A DNA stretch of 64,000 nt. Source: Cryptomeria japonica. Taxonomy: Eukaryota; Streptophyta; Pinopsida; Cupressales; Cupressaceae. A program made the translations under genes and the position numbers. The stretch spans positions 341,923,870 through 341,987,869 of the forward strand of contig NC_081412.1 of assembly GCF_030272615.1 (NCBI RefSeq). The letters run 5' to 3'. Positions within the stretch are counted from its first letter, which is position 1, and the number at the start of each line of letters is the position of its first letter. The notes beneath the pieces were generated by a model, which saw nothing but the letters and a program-made list of their open reading frames with translations, was not told where the DNA came from and ran no database searches. This document shows positions 26,223 through 37,756 of this stretch, piece after piece.

Positions 26223-27700
26223 TGTAAGTACAGATGCGAAGCTAATAAGATGAGAGGGGGGGGGGAGGGGGGTGAATCATACAAACTTAATCTTCCATAA
26301 AAACATTAGATTCAACCTCGGTAACATATATTTCAGTAATATATCCAAAACTACTAAACATGTAAACTCAAAAGCATATAAACATCATAACACTCATAAC
26401 ACCAGATTTAACGTGGAAACCCAAATAGGGAAAAACCACTGTGGGATTTCAGACCCACTAAGAAATATACTCTTCTAGAGTATGCTTGGTTAAAAGCAAA
26501 TCCTGTTAAAGATTACAAACTCATTGCTAGATGTGACCCGGTTAAGGGATTTCCTCAGATCTATTAGGATTTCACCTTGTTAGAAGTGACCTTGTTAAAG
26601 GATTTCAAACACTCAATCAGAATGTCACCTTGCTAGAGGGTTTTACAAATAAGACTGTTAAGTCCACTCGGTTAAGAGATTTTCTATCACTTCACAAAAT
26701 AACAGTAATAAAAATCTATCTACAACTTCACATCTAAAATGCTAAAGCAGATTCTTATTTGCTCAATACAATTTAGGACTTATCTTGTCCATCTGCTGGG
26801 CTCTATACTCTGTTATTCAAAATGGGTCTTCAAGCTTTAGTGCTCGGTAATCACTATGTAGCATCCCTGTGCATACACTTGCCTACATATATTGTTTATC
26901 AACAGTTCCTTATTTATAAACAATAGCTAACCGCTTAATCTCCTTGATCACATTTCCCATGATCAATCATAGCCATCAGATCTTCAAACTTTGTCGAGGT
27001 TCAATGTATTCGCCGATCTAAAAATGTGTTACCCCACCTTGGAACTTGCATACATTTCTTGGAACTTGTGCTAGGGTATTGCGGTTCAATCTGAGCTGTA
27101 GATCTTCCTGCCGATTTTCCTTTGCCATAGATTCTTTAACAACCTTCATTCACGGCATACCAATCATTTAATCATAGCCAGCTCATTAGCTTCCTTCATT
27201 AAATAATGTATGTAATCATTTAATGCACTTTGTTATTACTCGGTTGCAACTCGGTAAATACTAAACTTCACTCGGTAGACATTTTGCCTTCATTAACCGA
27301 TAGTGATAACCTTAGGGTTTACTGACTAGGTTCCTTAGGGTTTACCGACTAGGTTCTTTGCTCGGTAACATAGTGTAGTATTAACCTTACAATAAATAAC
27401 ACATGTATGATATCAAAACAATCTAAACATCATGATCTCATCATTGTCTAACTTGGTAATAGTTGCCCATTGAATAACTTATTTCTCCCCTTATTCATCA
27501 TATTCTTTCTGTGTCTTTTACCAACATCTTTATACTCATCAAATCATACTTCTCAAGATATGGCAACATCATACTGAATTAGAAAATCAATTTCTTGACA
27601 TCAATGACAAAATAATAATATTAAGACAGTAAAACATCCTTGATCAATTATATCCATAATCATCAACAACCTTCTCAATATCCTTATTGAAATGCCAACA
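26223..27700 (-). repeat. LTR of a SIRE-type copia inserted in element G
   Basis: Minus-oriented LTR from TGTAAGTACAGATGCG to GAAATGCCAACA, with a G-run followed by TGAATCAT (about 26256-26281) and the CGTGGAAACCC ... GGGAAAAACCAC motif near 26412-26440. On the left it is preceded by TTCTGATACTTAA, similar to a primer-site complement, and on the right followed by ATCTCCACTT, similar to a polypurine-tract complement. No coding sequence of its own is present. Confidence 0.8.
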
Positions 27701-30700
27701 ATCTCCACTTGTCTATTATAATGCCAACAACGCATTTGTTAAAAAAGTGAATGTGAAAAAAAATAAAAAAATAAAAAATATTAGTGGGGCGCGGGGCCAC
27801 CACCCCCCGACCCCCCATGTGCCTGTACTCGCAAGTCTACGGACACAGCCTGCGGTGTACTTTGTAGTCCCCCCCATGGGGTGTGGGGGCTGAAGCTATT
27901 CTGGCTCCAAAACAGACCTTTCGTACAACGTGTTAGCGACAGGTTAGTCAATCGCAACTATTTATTGTAAAATAGACGGTGTAAAATGCGTGACTAACAC
28001 GTGTGTTAGTCAATCCGTACTGCCATTTTGGAGCTAGAATAGACACGTTCGGGTGTGGGCTGGGCCCCCCCATGGGGTGGTAATAATATTTTTAAACAAA
28101 CAAAATAAAATAAAATTCTGCCATTACTTTTATTAAAACATTTTTATTAAATGTTTGAAATAGAATTATTAAATTGCCACAAGTTTTTGATTGGAAGATG
28201 GGTGGCGGGGTCTGGCTAGTGGGCCCCACCCAGAAATTGATTTTTATTTTTTAAATTTGGAAATTTCGTTGTCCAATTGTCCAATTCATTTTTGGCAAAT
28301 GGACTTTGAAAAATTGGTTTAAATTTTTAAGTCTATGTATTGCCCATATAGCGAAATTGGACGTTTTCTTCCAACTCGCATAACTTTCACTTGGGGAGTT
28401 CGTTTTTCAACTTCTTATACTTGTTGGAGAGGTGATTCTGAGTAGTACCATTTGGTATAGGTTTGGTTAAGTGACTGTGTTGTTTTGACATGTTTTGGGA
28501 GCTTGGAAGCCTGATATTCTCCTTGATGCAATTTTGGTCATATCTTTTGTACACGAAATCGGTTTTTCGATTTTGAATAGGCGTTGGAGAGGGTGTTTAG
28601 TGTACTTTAGTTTGGTGTTGTTATTCTATCAGTTTGATGAGTATGGAGAGGTTTAAAAGTGTGTTTCAGAGTTGGACTTTGATGGCTACAAATGCATAGT
28701 TTGTTCTTGGTTTGAGGACATGAGGACTTGGTTTGAGGCTCGGAGTTTTATATGGGTGACAGTTGGATGTAGGTGATGATTATGGTGTCATGGGTATGCA
28801 GGTACATATTTTGCATTGACATGACATAGTCATGATTTTGGTTATTTGGTTTAATATTAGGAGGTTGTTCTTATCTCCTTGATGCTTATTTAGTTCCTTT
28901 GACTATGGTACTAGTTTATAGATATGTTTGGCAAGTCAGATCGGATGGTGATTTGGTGTTTGATTCATGGTTATCTACATGGATTATTCTCTTTGATATC
29001 TCAATTTGCAATTTACTAATGTGATGATGAGTTTGCATGTTCAGTGATTGTATTTGAGAGTTATGTGATTGGTAGGTTTGAGCTCACCTATTTAGTTGTA
29101 GTGGGATGGCTCAAATGTGGACTATCTATATCCACCAGGTTTGATTCATTGTGGTGCATACTCCTTAGTTGAACTTGTCTGTGGTCATTTGTGCATAGGT
29201 ATGGTTGTTTTGAGATAAGAGGATGGATGTTTTATAGTACTTGGATAGTTGGTATGGGACTTGTAGCATGTATTTGATCACGATGTCATGATAACTTGGT
29301 TATTTATTTGATTCTACTTTCAGTGGGAGCTTTTGATAGTGATGAGTTGGCGGTGTAGTATTTATTCCTGATTGCTGGCTTGTTGGTGGTGGTTGTATCT
29401 TCTTGATATGGATTTCATGGTTTACTTGTTATTATTGACATTTCAGTTGATGTGTGTAGACCTGGATGTGCTTCATTTAGGAGATGGTTTATCACAATGC
29501 TATGGAGAGCTTGGCATCACAGTTTAGTGGGAGTTATTAGCAGTGATGTGTATTCACCATGTTGGTTGGTGGATGATCTTCTTTGTGTGCAGATATTGGA
29601 GGATGCCTTAGATCCTGTTGTTGCAGAAGGGTTCTCTTGAATTTATGGGTACACTGTTAGGAGATGGTTATCTTCATATTATTTAAGGATGTTTACATCT
29701 TGAGGACTCATGAAGTTCTTGGTATAGATGTGGTTTTATGCTTTCATTTGACATGTTTATCCTTGTTTGGATAGATTATATTATGTCATGGTACACTCTT
29801 GATGCACATTTAGAGTTTTGGCATGATGTGGTTACTTGATATGTTCATATGAGGCATGTTATCTCTTTGAGATGGATTAGATCATGTTGTCATGTTTATG
29901 TTCTTGATTTGGCCGTTGGAGCTTTGACATTGATCTTGGATTATTCCCTTTGTATTGGGTACATGATCTTTTGCTTGATACTTCATGATATTGTTAGGTT
30001 GCATTTGGAATTTGGCATGGATTGATCGGTTACAGGTACTAATGGATACATGGAGATGTTGGCAATGCTAGTATTCTCTTGTGATTAGAAATATGTGTTG
30101 GGATGGTTGGTTATTTTAATAGGAATTCCGAGGAGCATTCACTTGGTATAGACTTGAGAGGAGATTGTTCTTAGATGAGTTATGATGACTTGGATGTCTT
30201 GGATGAGCATTCTCTTTCCCACTCTTGGTCTATTCGATGGTTTACTACTTGAGAGGTATTGCCCATTGTTTCCTTTCAGGTGTATTACATTTATTCTTAT
30301 CTTTCATAGCTATCGATCTTGGCTATGGATAGATGGTTAGCTATGGATGATTCAGTTTGAGAGATGTATGGCATTGGTTATCTCCTTGTGCATTTGAGTT
30401 ATTATTATGATGGTGACAGTCATTGATATTAGTTTGGGAGATGGTTTATTGGGTGTATTCCCTAGGCTTGGGAATGGATATTAGTTTAATCTTCTTAGTT
30501 ATGAGAGCCTTACATCTATGTTGATTACATGTTATATATGTTGGTTTAGTCCAAGGGACTGAATGGTGTTTGGATGTTGTTATGCTTTTCATGTGGATTT
30601 TTATGGAGGAGATCATACTTGACACGATTAGCATTTAGAGGTGTGTGTAGAAGGACATACTACAAGATTTGATTTGTAGTGTTTCTCTCTTTGCTTCAGT

Positions 30701-31489
30701 TATCTTCCTGGATGTTTGTAATCACATTACATTGGATGGAGGTTGTTTGGAGCTATGTGTTCATTGTTTTTGTGTTCATGTGTTTTCATGTAGGAGATGG
30801 CATCGATGTTTCTTTATCGCTTTCTTTTGTTGGTGTGGAGAACTTGGGAGAATGTTGGAGACATGGTATGAGAGTGGTACTTGCAGGTTATTAGTTTACA
30901 TGATGTTCATATTGATGTGGATGTTCTTGATACTACATGGTTACACTTATATGATATGTTGTTAGTGGATTCATTTCTGATATTGACATTACCTATGCAG
31001 TGGGAGTTCTTTGGTGTACATACGTGGTAGGTATTGCACTTGGGGCTTATGGTTGCAAGTTACAGGTTGCATATGTTGATGAGATGTTATTTACTTGGTT
31101 TGTATGCCTTGTAGGAATATATAGTTGATGTGTTAGCACTTGTTGTGGGTGTTATTTAAGCTATGTAAACAACTACCTTTACATTGGATACCTTTGGATT
31201 ACTATTTGTGATCGGATATTGGTTGGCGCAAGACTTATCATTTGTTGCGACAGATTGTGTGGCTTTCTCTTTGGATGGCCTTTTCATGTCCAGTGGCAGT
31301 AGCATGATGGAGGGTGGGAGCATTCATGTATGAGATGGTGGTCACTTTGTTTCTTGTTGTAGGTATCTTGATGGAGAACATGGAGCACTTGGATTCCATG
31401 ATGGTATATGTGCATGAAAAGATCAGTCTCTTGTTCATGTGATAGATTACTTCTTGGACCTTATGCAATGTATACAACAAGTGAGGGAA
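27701..31489 (+). other. Non-coding interior of element G
   Basis: TG-rich sequence of about 3.8 kb on the plus strand with no open frame resembling gag, pol or env. Small frames (30669-30965, 29452-29640) have no recognisable motif and are probably chance. It contains the MITE-like inverted repeat at about 27869-28080. It shares a block at 28960-29250 with 13960-14260, so the interior is itself a repeated family. Confidence 0.75.
27869..28080. repeat. MITE-like GC-rich inverted-repeat cassette
   Basis: CTATTCTGGCTCCAAAA (27896-27912) and TTTTGGAGCTAGAATAG (28026-28042) are inverted copies matching at 16 of 17 bases. A hairpin GACTAACAC-GT-GTGTTAGTC (27992-28011) sits between them. The cassette is bordered by direct copies of CCCCCCCATGGGGTG (27869-27883 and 28065-28079). 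It is much more GC-rich than its surroundings. No coding capacity. It could be a small terminal-inverted-repeat element or a remnant; its family is not recognised. Confidence 0.5.
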
Positions 31490-32037
31490 TGTTGGGAAAA
31501 TGGTGTTGTACACCTTTCATAATTAAGTTTCATTATTGTATTATTTAATATTGGGGAATGTAATTGTAATGAAGTACCCAATATTAAATGTGGGTCAAGG
31601 GTAGGTAGGAAAAATATTATATTTTATTGTCACATGGTTTTGATGTAATACCACTTGGTGGTTTTGTGGGAGCTTGTGTTTATAAAATCAACCACAAGGG
31701 TAGTTATTTGGGTTAACCAGCTTAGCATTTGTGAAGAAGGAAGCATGGTATGGATGTATGGATTCATGCTTGGTCACATGGAGTGCTTGGTTATGGCCGG
31801 GTTTCAGAAGATTTCCATACTTATCTTTTAATGGATGCATTGCTGATAATACATGGTGGATGATGCTTTTGGAGGATGGGTTTTTACCTCATGAGGGTTT
31901 TCCTAGGATATATCTTGTGTCACTTTTCATGGGTATGTTGTCTATTCTTTGAATGTGGACTCTATGTGTTGATTTGATTGAAATCATAAATGGGTTATGT
32001 GGAAATTGTCATAAAGTTGGCTGCAAGTTTCCTTACA
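31490..32037 (+). repeat. 3' LTR of element G
   Basis: 548 bp from TGTTGGGAAAATGG to CAAGTTTCCTTACA, partner of 25135-25696. Followed by the right copy of the target duplication. Confidence 0.93.
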
Positions 32038-32042
32038 AAATA
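32038..32042 (+). repeat. Target-site duplication, right copy (AAATA)
   Basis: Perfect copy of 25130-25134. The integrase of element F resumes directly after it. Confidence 0.9.
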
Positions 32043-33880
32043 TTATTTTTTGGAAACCTTTGGTTGTGATGCTTTTGTCCATTTGATAAAGAAATTATAA
32101 CCAAGCTTGATGTTAAATCTCAAAAATGTACCTTTGTTGGATATGGAATAGATGACTTTGGTTATCGATTATGAGATTTTGAAAATTAAAAAATAATTAG
32201 AAGTAGAGGTGTTATATTCAACGAGAAGGTCTTGTATAAATAACAAAAGTAGAAAAATAAGCATGAACATGTCAAAAAGGAATATGTGGTGTTGGATGAG
32301 ATTCCTGAAAATAAAATACAATTGGTACCTGATGCTTAACAACAACAAAATATCCCACAAACTCTTGCAAGTGTTAGACATTCTACAAGGTTGAGTAGAC
32401 CTCCTGGAATATTTTCCCCTTCTTTGTATTCTATTTTATTAATTGATTTTGGTGAACCGGAAGGATATGAAGAAATAATGCAAGTGGATGCCAAATGGTA
32501 GTGGGAGCTAGGCATGAACGAGGAAATGGATTCCTTGATGTAGAATTAGACTTGGGACTCAGTCTTATTACTTTTAGGAAAGGAAGCCTTGCTAAATAGA
32601 TGGGTTTATAGGTTGAAGGAGGAGGGTGAAGGACAACAAAGATATAAGGCCAGCCTCATGGTAAAAGGTTTTTGCATAGAAAAAGGGTATAGATTTTGAT
32701 GAAATATATTCTCTAGTTATAAAACTGACTTCAATTAGAACTATTCTAAGTCTTGTGGCTGCAAAAGACTTGCATCTTGAACAACTAGATGTTAAACCAG
32801 GTTTTCTCCATGGGTATTTGGAGGAGGAAAGATAAATGCAACAACCACGGGGATATGAGGTCAAAGGTAAGGAGGAGTTAATGTGTAGGTTGAAGAAGAG
32901 TTTGTATGGCCTAAAACAAACACCCCAGAAATGGTATTTGAAATTTGATAGTTTCATGGCTGAACAAGGTTACCACATACACCATTCTATTTATTATGTT
33001 TATTTTAAGAGATTGGATAATGGTAGTTATACTATCCTCTTACTTTATGTTGATGACATGCTTGTTGTTGGGTATAACATGCAACATATAAATGAACTTA
33101 AACGAAAATTAGAAAAATCATTTGCTATGAAGGATTTGGGTGCAACAAAGAAAATCCTTGGTATGAGGATTTCACGGGACAAGAAAAATAGAACATTAAC
33201 TTTGTCCTAAAGTGAGTATATAAAGAAGGTGTTGAAAATATTTAACATGTAAAATGAAAAAGCAATTGGTACACCAAATTGCCTAAGGATATGTGTCCAA
33301 AGACATAGGAAGAGGTAAATAAAATGTCTAACATTCTATATTCATTAGTTGTTGGCAGTCTGATGTATGCAATGGTATGCATAAAACCATAAATTGCACA
33401 TGCAGTGGGAGTTGTGAGAAGGTATATGAGCAATCCAGGAATGGAACATTGTAATACTGTCAAATGGATTCTTAGATATTTGAGAGGTACTACTACCAAG
33501 ACATTATGTTTTAGAGGATCAAACTTTGCTCTACGAGGATATATTGACTCTGATCTAGGGGGTGATATTGATACAAGGAGGAGTACTATAGGGCATGTTT
33601 TTACTATTGGGGGAACTGCAGTTAGTTGGATTTCTAGACTACAAAATGTTGTTGCACTTTCAACCATTGAAGCTGAGTATGTGGTTGCTACTAAAGCTAG
33701 CAAGGAGATGATTTGGTTATAACATTTTTTGGAGGAATTAGGAAAGATGCAGGAGGATAGCTCATTGCACTCTGATAGCCAGAGTGTCATTCATCTTGCA
33801 AATAATTTTGCTCTTCATTCAAGGATAAAAGACATGCAACTCAGGTACCACTTCATACGGTCCTTTTTGGAGGATGGCTA
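32043..33880 (+). pseudogene. Element F pol remnant: integrase C-terminus, RT, RNase H
   Basis: Continues the integrase broken at 25134: FGCDAFVHL and CTFVGYGIDDFGYRLWD near 32060-32170. The linker has RHSTRLSRPPGIF near 32385. RT: LDVKPGFLHGYLEEE near 32785, SLYGLKQTPQKWYLKFDSF (32836-33210), an intact LLYVDDMLVVG active site and KDLGATKKILGMRI. RNase H at 33405-33722: RYLRGTTTKTLCF, GYIDSDLGGDIDTRRST, the Glu in STIEAEYVVA. Many in-frame stops, for example before SEYIKKVL at about 33209, and a frameshift near 33300-33400. Non-functional. Confidence 0.88.
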
Positions 33881-34089
33881 GTTACGGATTGAAAATATTC
33901 ACACAAGTTACAGTCACATGGGAGAATTTTATTTCCCTATTTGTTTCTATTAGCCTTCCTGAATGAAAATTATGGAATTAAGGAGCAACCGAGTCCATGT
34001 GTTTTTATCTAGTGGGAATTACAAGTGCACTAGTGTCGTCCAAGATTAGTCTCCAAGTGGGAGATTGTTTGGTGTGGATCCTGATCAGT

Positions 34090-34104
34090 ATCCAAGTGGG
34101 AGAT
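34090..34104 (+). promoter_or_regulatory. Polypurine tract of element F (with an upstream duplicate)
   Basis: TCCAAGTGGGAGAT directly before TGTT of the 3' LTR, as in Tnt1-like elements. The same TCCAAGTGGGAGATTGTT also occurs at 34052-34069, 38 bases upstream, so the tract is duplicated. Confidence 0.8.
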
Positions 34105-34111
34105 TGTTAAT
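34105..34111 (+). repeat. First 7 bases of the split 3' LTR of element F
   Basis: TGTTAAT, cut by the insertion of element A. Joined across A the LTR start lines up with TGTTGGTATGTGGTGACTG of the 5' LTR. Confidence 0.8.
34107..34111 (+). repeat. Target-site duplication of element A, left copy (TTAAT)
   Basis: TTAAT left of A; the right copy at 40804-40808 is TTTAT, one mismatch. The site lies inside the 3' LTR of F. Confidence 0.75.
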
Positions 34112-35181
34112 TGTTAGGACTCGGAGGCAACTGAGAGGGGGGGGGGGTGAATAAGTTGTCTATTAATTTCAACCCAAATATAACTTAACCAAATTTAGTG
34201 CATAATACCGGTAAACCAAACTTAATGCCGGTAGATAGTTTAATAGTTAATAACAATATCGATAAAGTTTAATGCATGAAACAAAAAGACAAATAACATC
34301 CACAATATATAACACATATATTTGTATGTGGAAACCCTGTAAGGGGAAAAACCAGGGTGGGAAACCTTACCCACAATCAGATGATACTACTGCAGATAGT
34401 ATGTGTGTACAAATGCGGTCTGCACATGTAGAAAGGCCAACTGCCTAGAGCTCACTGCTCAATCACAAAATGGGAGTCACAGTGACTACAATTGGATGGT
34501 TAAATCCAATGATAATGTACTGCTCAAAATAACATTTTCATATGCTGGATTCAGTACTGGTTAAGCTCTGATTGTCTTCTTCATACCTTCCTTGAATCTT
34601 CAAATGATGTCTGCGTGTATAGATCTGCTTATATTCACATATACCTTATTACAATCCTCTACCACACCTTCATCTTAATCTCACAAATGAGATCTTACAT
34701 ATATACCAAAACCTAAGACCAAATGTGTAGGTCGGCTCACTAAGAATTTTACAATTAAATCAATTACAAATGAATCAATATGCGATGCATCATGTCAGGT
34801 CAATGCATTTACAATAATAGTCAATTAATAAAACATCTCCATAATATGTTGTGCTGATCTGGAATAGATAACGCTTGCTAGTCCATAACCTAGACCTATT
34901 TGCTGGTACCAACAAATATGCAAACTTGATTAGACCAATAACCAAATCACCAAAACCAAGTGTCCAAACAATATCTTCGACATAACCAAGTAATCTCCAG
35001 ATGATAACAGATCATTCTTAGTGCCGATGAACAATATAACCTGCCGGTGAACCAGATACTGGTGACTATGCATAAGTCACTGAACATGCCGGTGAACATA
35101 ACAAAAGATCTCCAGAAGGATAAGTGTTGATAGTGTTGACATCAATGCCAAAACAAATGCAAAACATCCATAATACCAACA
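34112..35181 (-). repeat. 3' LTR of element A
   Basis: 1070 bp from TGTTAGGACTCGGAGG to CATAATACCAACA. Carries hairpin arms GGCAACTGA / TAAGTTGTC around a G-run (34126-34160) and CATCAATGCCAAA at 35140-35152, the inverted partner of the sequence at the polypurine tract. Confidence 0.95.
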
Positions 35182-35204
35182 ATCTCCCCCTTTGGCATTG
35201 ATGG
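35182..35204 (-). promoter_or_regulatory. Polypurine tract of element A
   Basis: The minus strand reads CCATCAATGCCAAAGGGGGA then GAT and TGTTGG of the LTR. TTTGGCATTGATG (35191-35203) is a perfect 13-bp inverted copy of 35140-35152. Confidence 0.9.
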
Positions 35205-35572
35205 AAATACAAGATGGAAAAACCATCTAAGTGCCAAAGCAGAAATGCCAAAAACCAAAAACCAACAATCTCCCAAAGAGATCATTAACTAGGAATCAAA
35301 ATACAGATACAGAGAGTAACAATCTCTCCCCCATTGAATAATCTCTCCCCAAAAGATTAATGTGTTTTTCCATAGATATCTCTCCCCCTTTGACATCAAA
35401 TGCCAAAGCAATACAAAACCAAATACATTCAGTTCATAGAACTTATTACAAATACCAATTGCTATAACCAAATTTATCCAATCTACCCCCCCTGAGAAGT
35501 ATCTCTCCTTCATCAAAGCTGGAAAATGATTTCTCTGTTATTTTTGTCGGTCTGATGCCATGCTTCATCTGT

Positions 35573-37744
35573 CTAAGTTTCTACCGGTGAGGGTATAACT
35601 CCAAGCTGCTCTCTTAGATATTCAAAAGTTTCCTTAGGAAAAGGCTTAGTAAAGATATTTGCAATTTTCTCTTTAGTATTCACATAAACCAATTTCACTT
35701 CTTTTGCTTCAACATTCTCTTTCAGAAAATTGAATTTGATAGAAACATGTTTAGTTTTAGAGTGAAATACAGGATTCTTTGATATATCAATTGCTGCCAT
35801 ATTATCATAGTAAATGATTATAGGTTCTTTGCATTTTACCTTTATGTCCTTCAACATTTGCTTAATCCATAATACCGGTGTACAATTAGTTGCTGCTGCA
35901 ACATATTCTGATTCTGCTATTGATAGTGATGTACAACTCTGTTTCTTGCTCAACCATGAAATTAGTCTGCTACCAAGAAAAAATGCTCCACCGGTGGTGC
36001 TTTTTTTGTCATCTACATCTCTTGCCCAATTTGCATCTATGTATGCACATAAATCAAAATTGTTATCTTTAGGATACCATAAACCAAGATTTGTTGTGCC
36101 TTGTAGGTACTGGAAAATCCTTTTTACTGCTGATTCATGATTTTTCTTAGGATTACTCTGAAATATTAAAATAATACATACAACATTCATAATATCAGGT
36201 CTTGTTTGTGTCAAATATAGTAAACCTCCAATCATAGATTTATATATTGTCGGATTAACAGGTGCTGATTCATCCTTCAATGATAGTTTATCAGTTGTAG
36301 TCATAGGAGTACTTACTGGTTTAGAGTTTTCCATGCCAAATTTCTTAAGTAATTCCTTCAAGTAATTTGATTGATTTATGAATATACTTTTATCAGTCTG
36401 TGAAATCTGCAATCCTAAAAAGAATTTTATCTCCCCAATCATAGACATTTCAAATTCTTCCTGCATCTTATTAGAAAAGTCTTTACACAATCCTTCTTCT
36501 CCTCCAAAAATGATCTCATCAATAAAAACTTCAATAACCAAGATATCATCATTAGTCACTTTGTAATATAAGTTGTTGTCAGCATTACCTTTAGTGTAAC
36601 AAAGCTTCAAAAGATATTTGTCCAATCTAACATACCAAGCTCTAGGAGCTTGCTTCAATCCATATAAAGCTTTCCTTAGCCTGCAAACCATATCTTTGTC
36701 ATCTATCAAAGAAAATCCATCAGGTTGTTCAATGTAAACTTCCTCTTCAGGATCACCATTCAAAAATGCACATTTAACATCCATTTGATATACTTTATAG
36801 TTCTCGTGTGCTGCAAAAGCTAAGAATAATCTGACTGGCTCAATTCTAGCTACTGGTGCAAAGGTTTCATTGTAATCAATTCCTTCTTTCTGTGAATATC
36901 CCTTACACACTAATCTTTCTTTTTTTTTTATTACCTTACCATCTTCATTAAGTTTATTTCTGAATACCCATTTAGTTCCAATTACATTTTTGTTTTTAGG
37001 TCGAGGAACCAATGTCCATGTGTTATTCTTTTCAATTTGTTCTAATTCATCTTCCATAGCCTTAATCCAATGTTTATCTTCACATGCCTCATTAATAGTT
37101 GCTGGTTCAATTTGAGAAATTAGACATACCTCTTCATTTTCTAGTCTTCCTCTAGTCATAACACCTTGATACTTATTCCCAATTATCTGACTTTCAGAGT
37201 GATTCAATCTTACATACCTGGGTGTATTCACTTGTTGTTGTTCTTCAGTCACTGTGGAATTCTCAGAAGATGCTGGTGTGACTAGATCAACATTCTGTAC
37301 TAGTGTACTCATTGTAGGTTCATTTGTGATTATCTCAACTGCCGCTTCAGAGTTCATAAACCTTGAATTACCTCTAAACTGTTCATCAATCTTCACATTT
37401 GCACTCTCAATGATTTTCTGCAATCTCTTGTTAAAACATATATATGTCTTGCTCTTAGATGAATAACCAAGAAATATTCCTTCATCACTTCTAGGATCAA
37501 ATTTGCCAATATAACCATCTCTCCTACTATAACATTTTCTTCCAATTATTCTGAAATATTTAAGAGTAGGAGTATTACCAGACCATAGTTCATGAGGGGT
37601 CTTACTGGTTTCACCTTTAATGTGAACTCTGTTGAATGTATAAACAAATGTATTGACTGTTTCTCTCCAATACATATGAGGTAGGTTTGCTTTTGATACC
37701 ATGCTTCTAGCTGCATCCAAAATAGTTCGTTTCTTCCTTTCCAC
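35573..37744 (-). pseudogene. Element A pol: integrase C-terminus, RT, RNase H (723 codons open)
   Basis: Longest open frame of the window. Residues 1-120: end of integrase with the catalytic Glu in MERKKR and DEGIFLGYSS. About 120-235: linker with RYVRLNHSE. About 245-490: copia RT ([41 protein letters not shown]). The active site at 407-410 reads FIDE where the family has (Y/F)VDD, so the second metal-binding Asp is Glu and activity is doubtful. About 505-715: RNase H with D570, E611 and D647, ending IFTKPFPKETFEYLREQ. The ATG used is only the first Met after an amber codon at 37757-37759; the natural reading frame continues upstream into integrase. Confidence 0.92.
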
Positions 37745-37756
37745 AACTCCATTTTG

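Larger units (their letters stand above)
25135..32037 (+). mobile_element. Element G: non-autonomous LTR retrotransposon (LARD-like)
   Basis: 6903 bp flanked by AAATA duplications inside the integrase of F. It has two LTRs (562 and 548 bp), a near-perfect primer site, and a purine stretch (CAAGTGAGGGAA) before the right LTR. The roughly 5.8 kb interior holds no gag or pol and no open frame above about 100 codons. About 1.5 kb of it is a secondary LTR insertion. This is the profile of a large retrotransposon derivative that would depend on proteins made by other elements. Confidence 0.9.

Noticed and set aside
30669-30965. Cys-rich 98-codon frame in element G as a small gene or env-like protein
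   Set aside because: No signal, family motif or conserved neighbour; an overlapping frame of similar length exists and the composition follows the TG-rich DNA.
35573-37744. The 723-codon frame as an intact plant gene
   Set aside because: Its domains are copia integrase, RT and RNase H, it lies between LTRs with primer site and PPT, and its active site and upstream frame are damaged.
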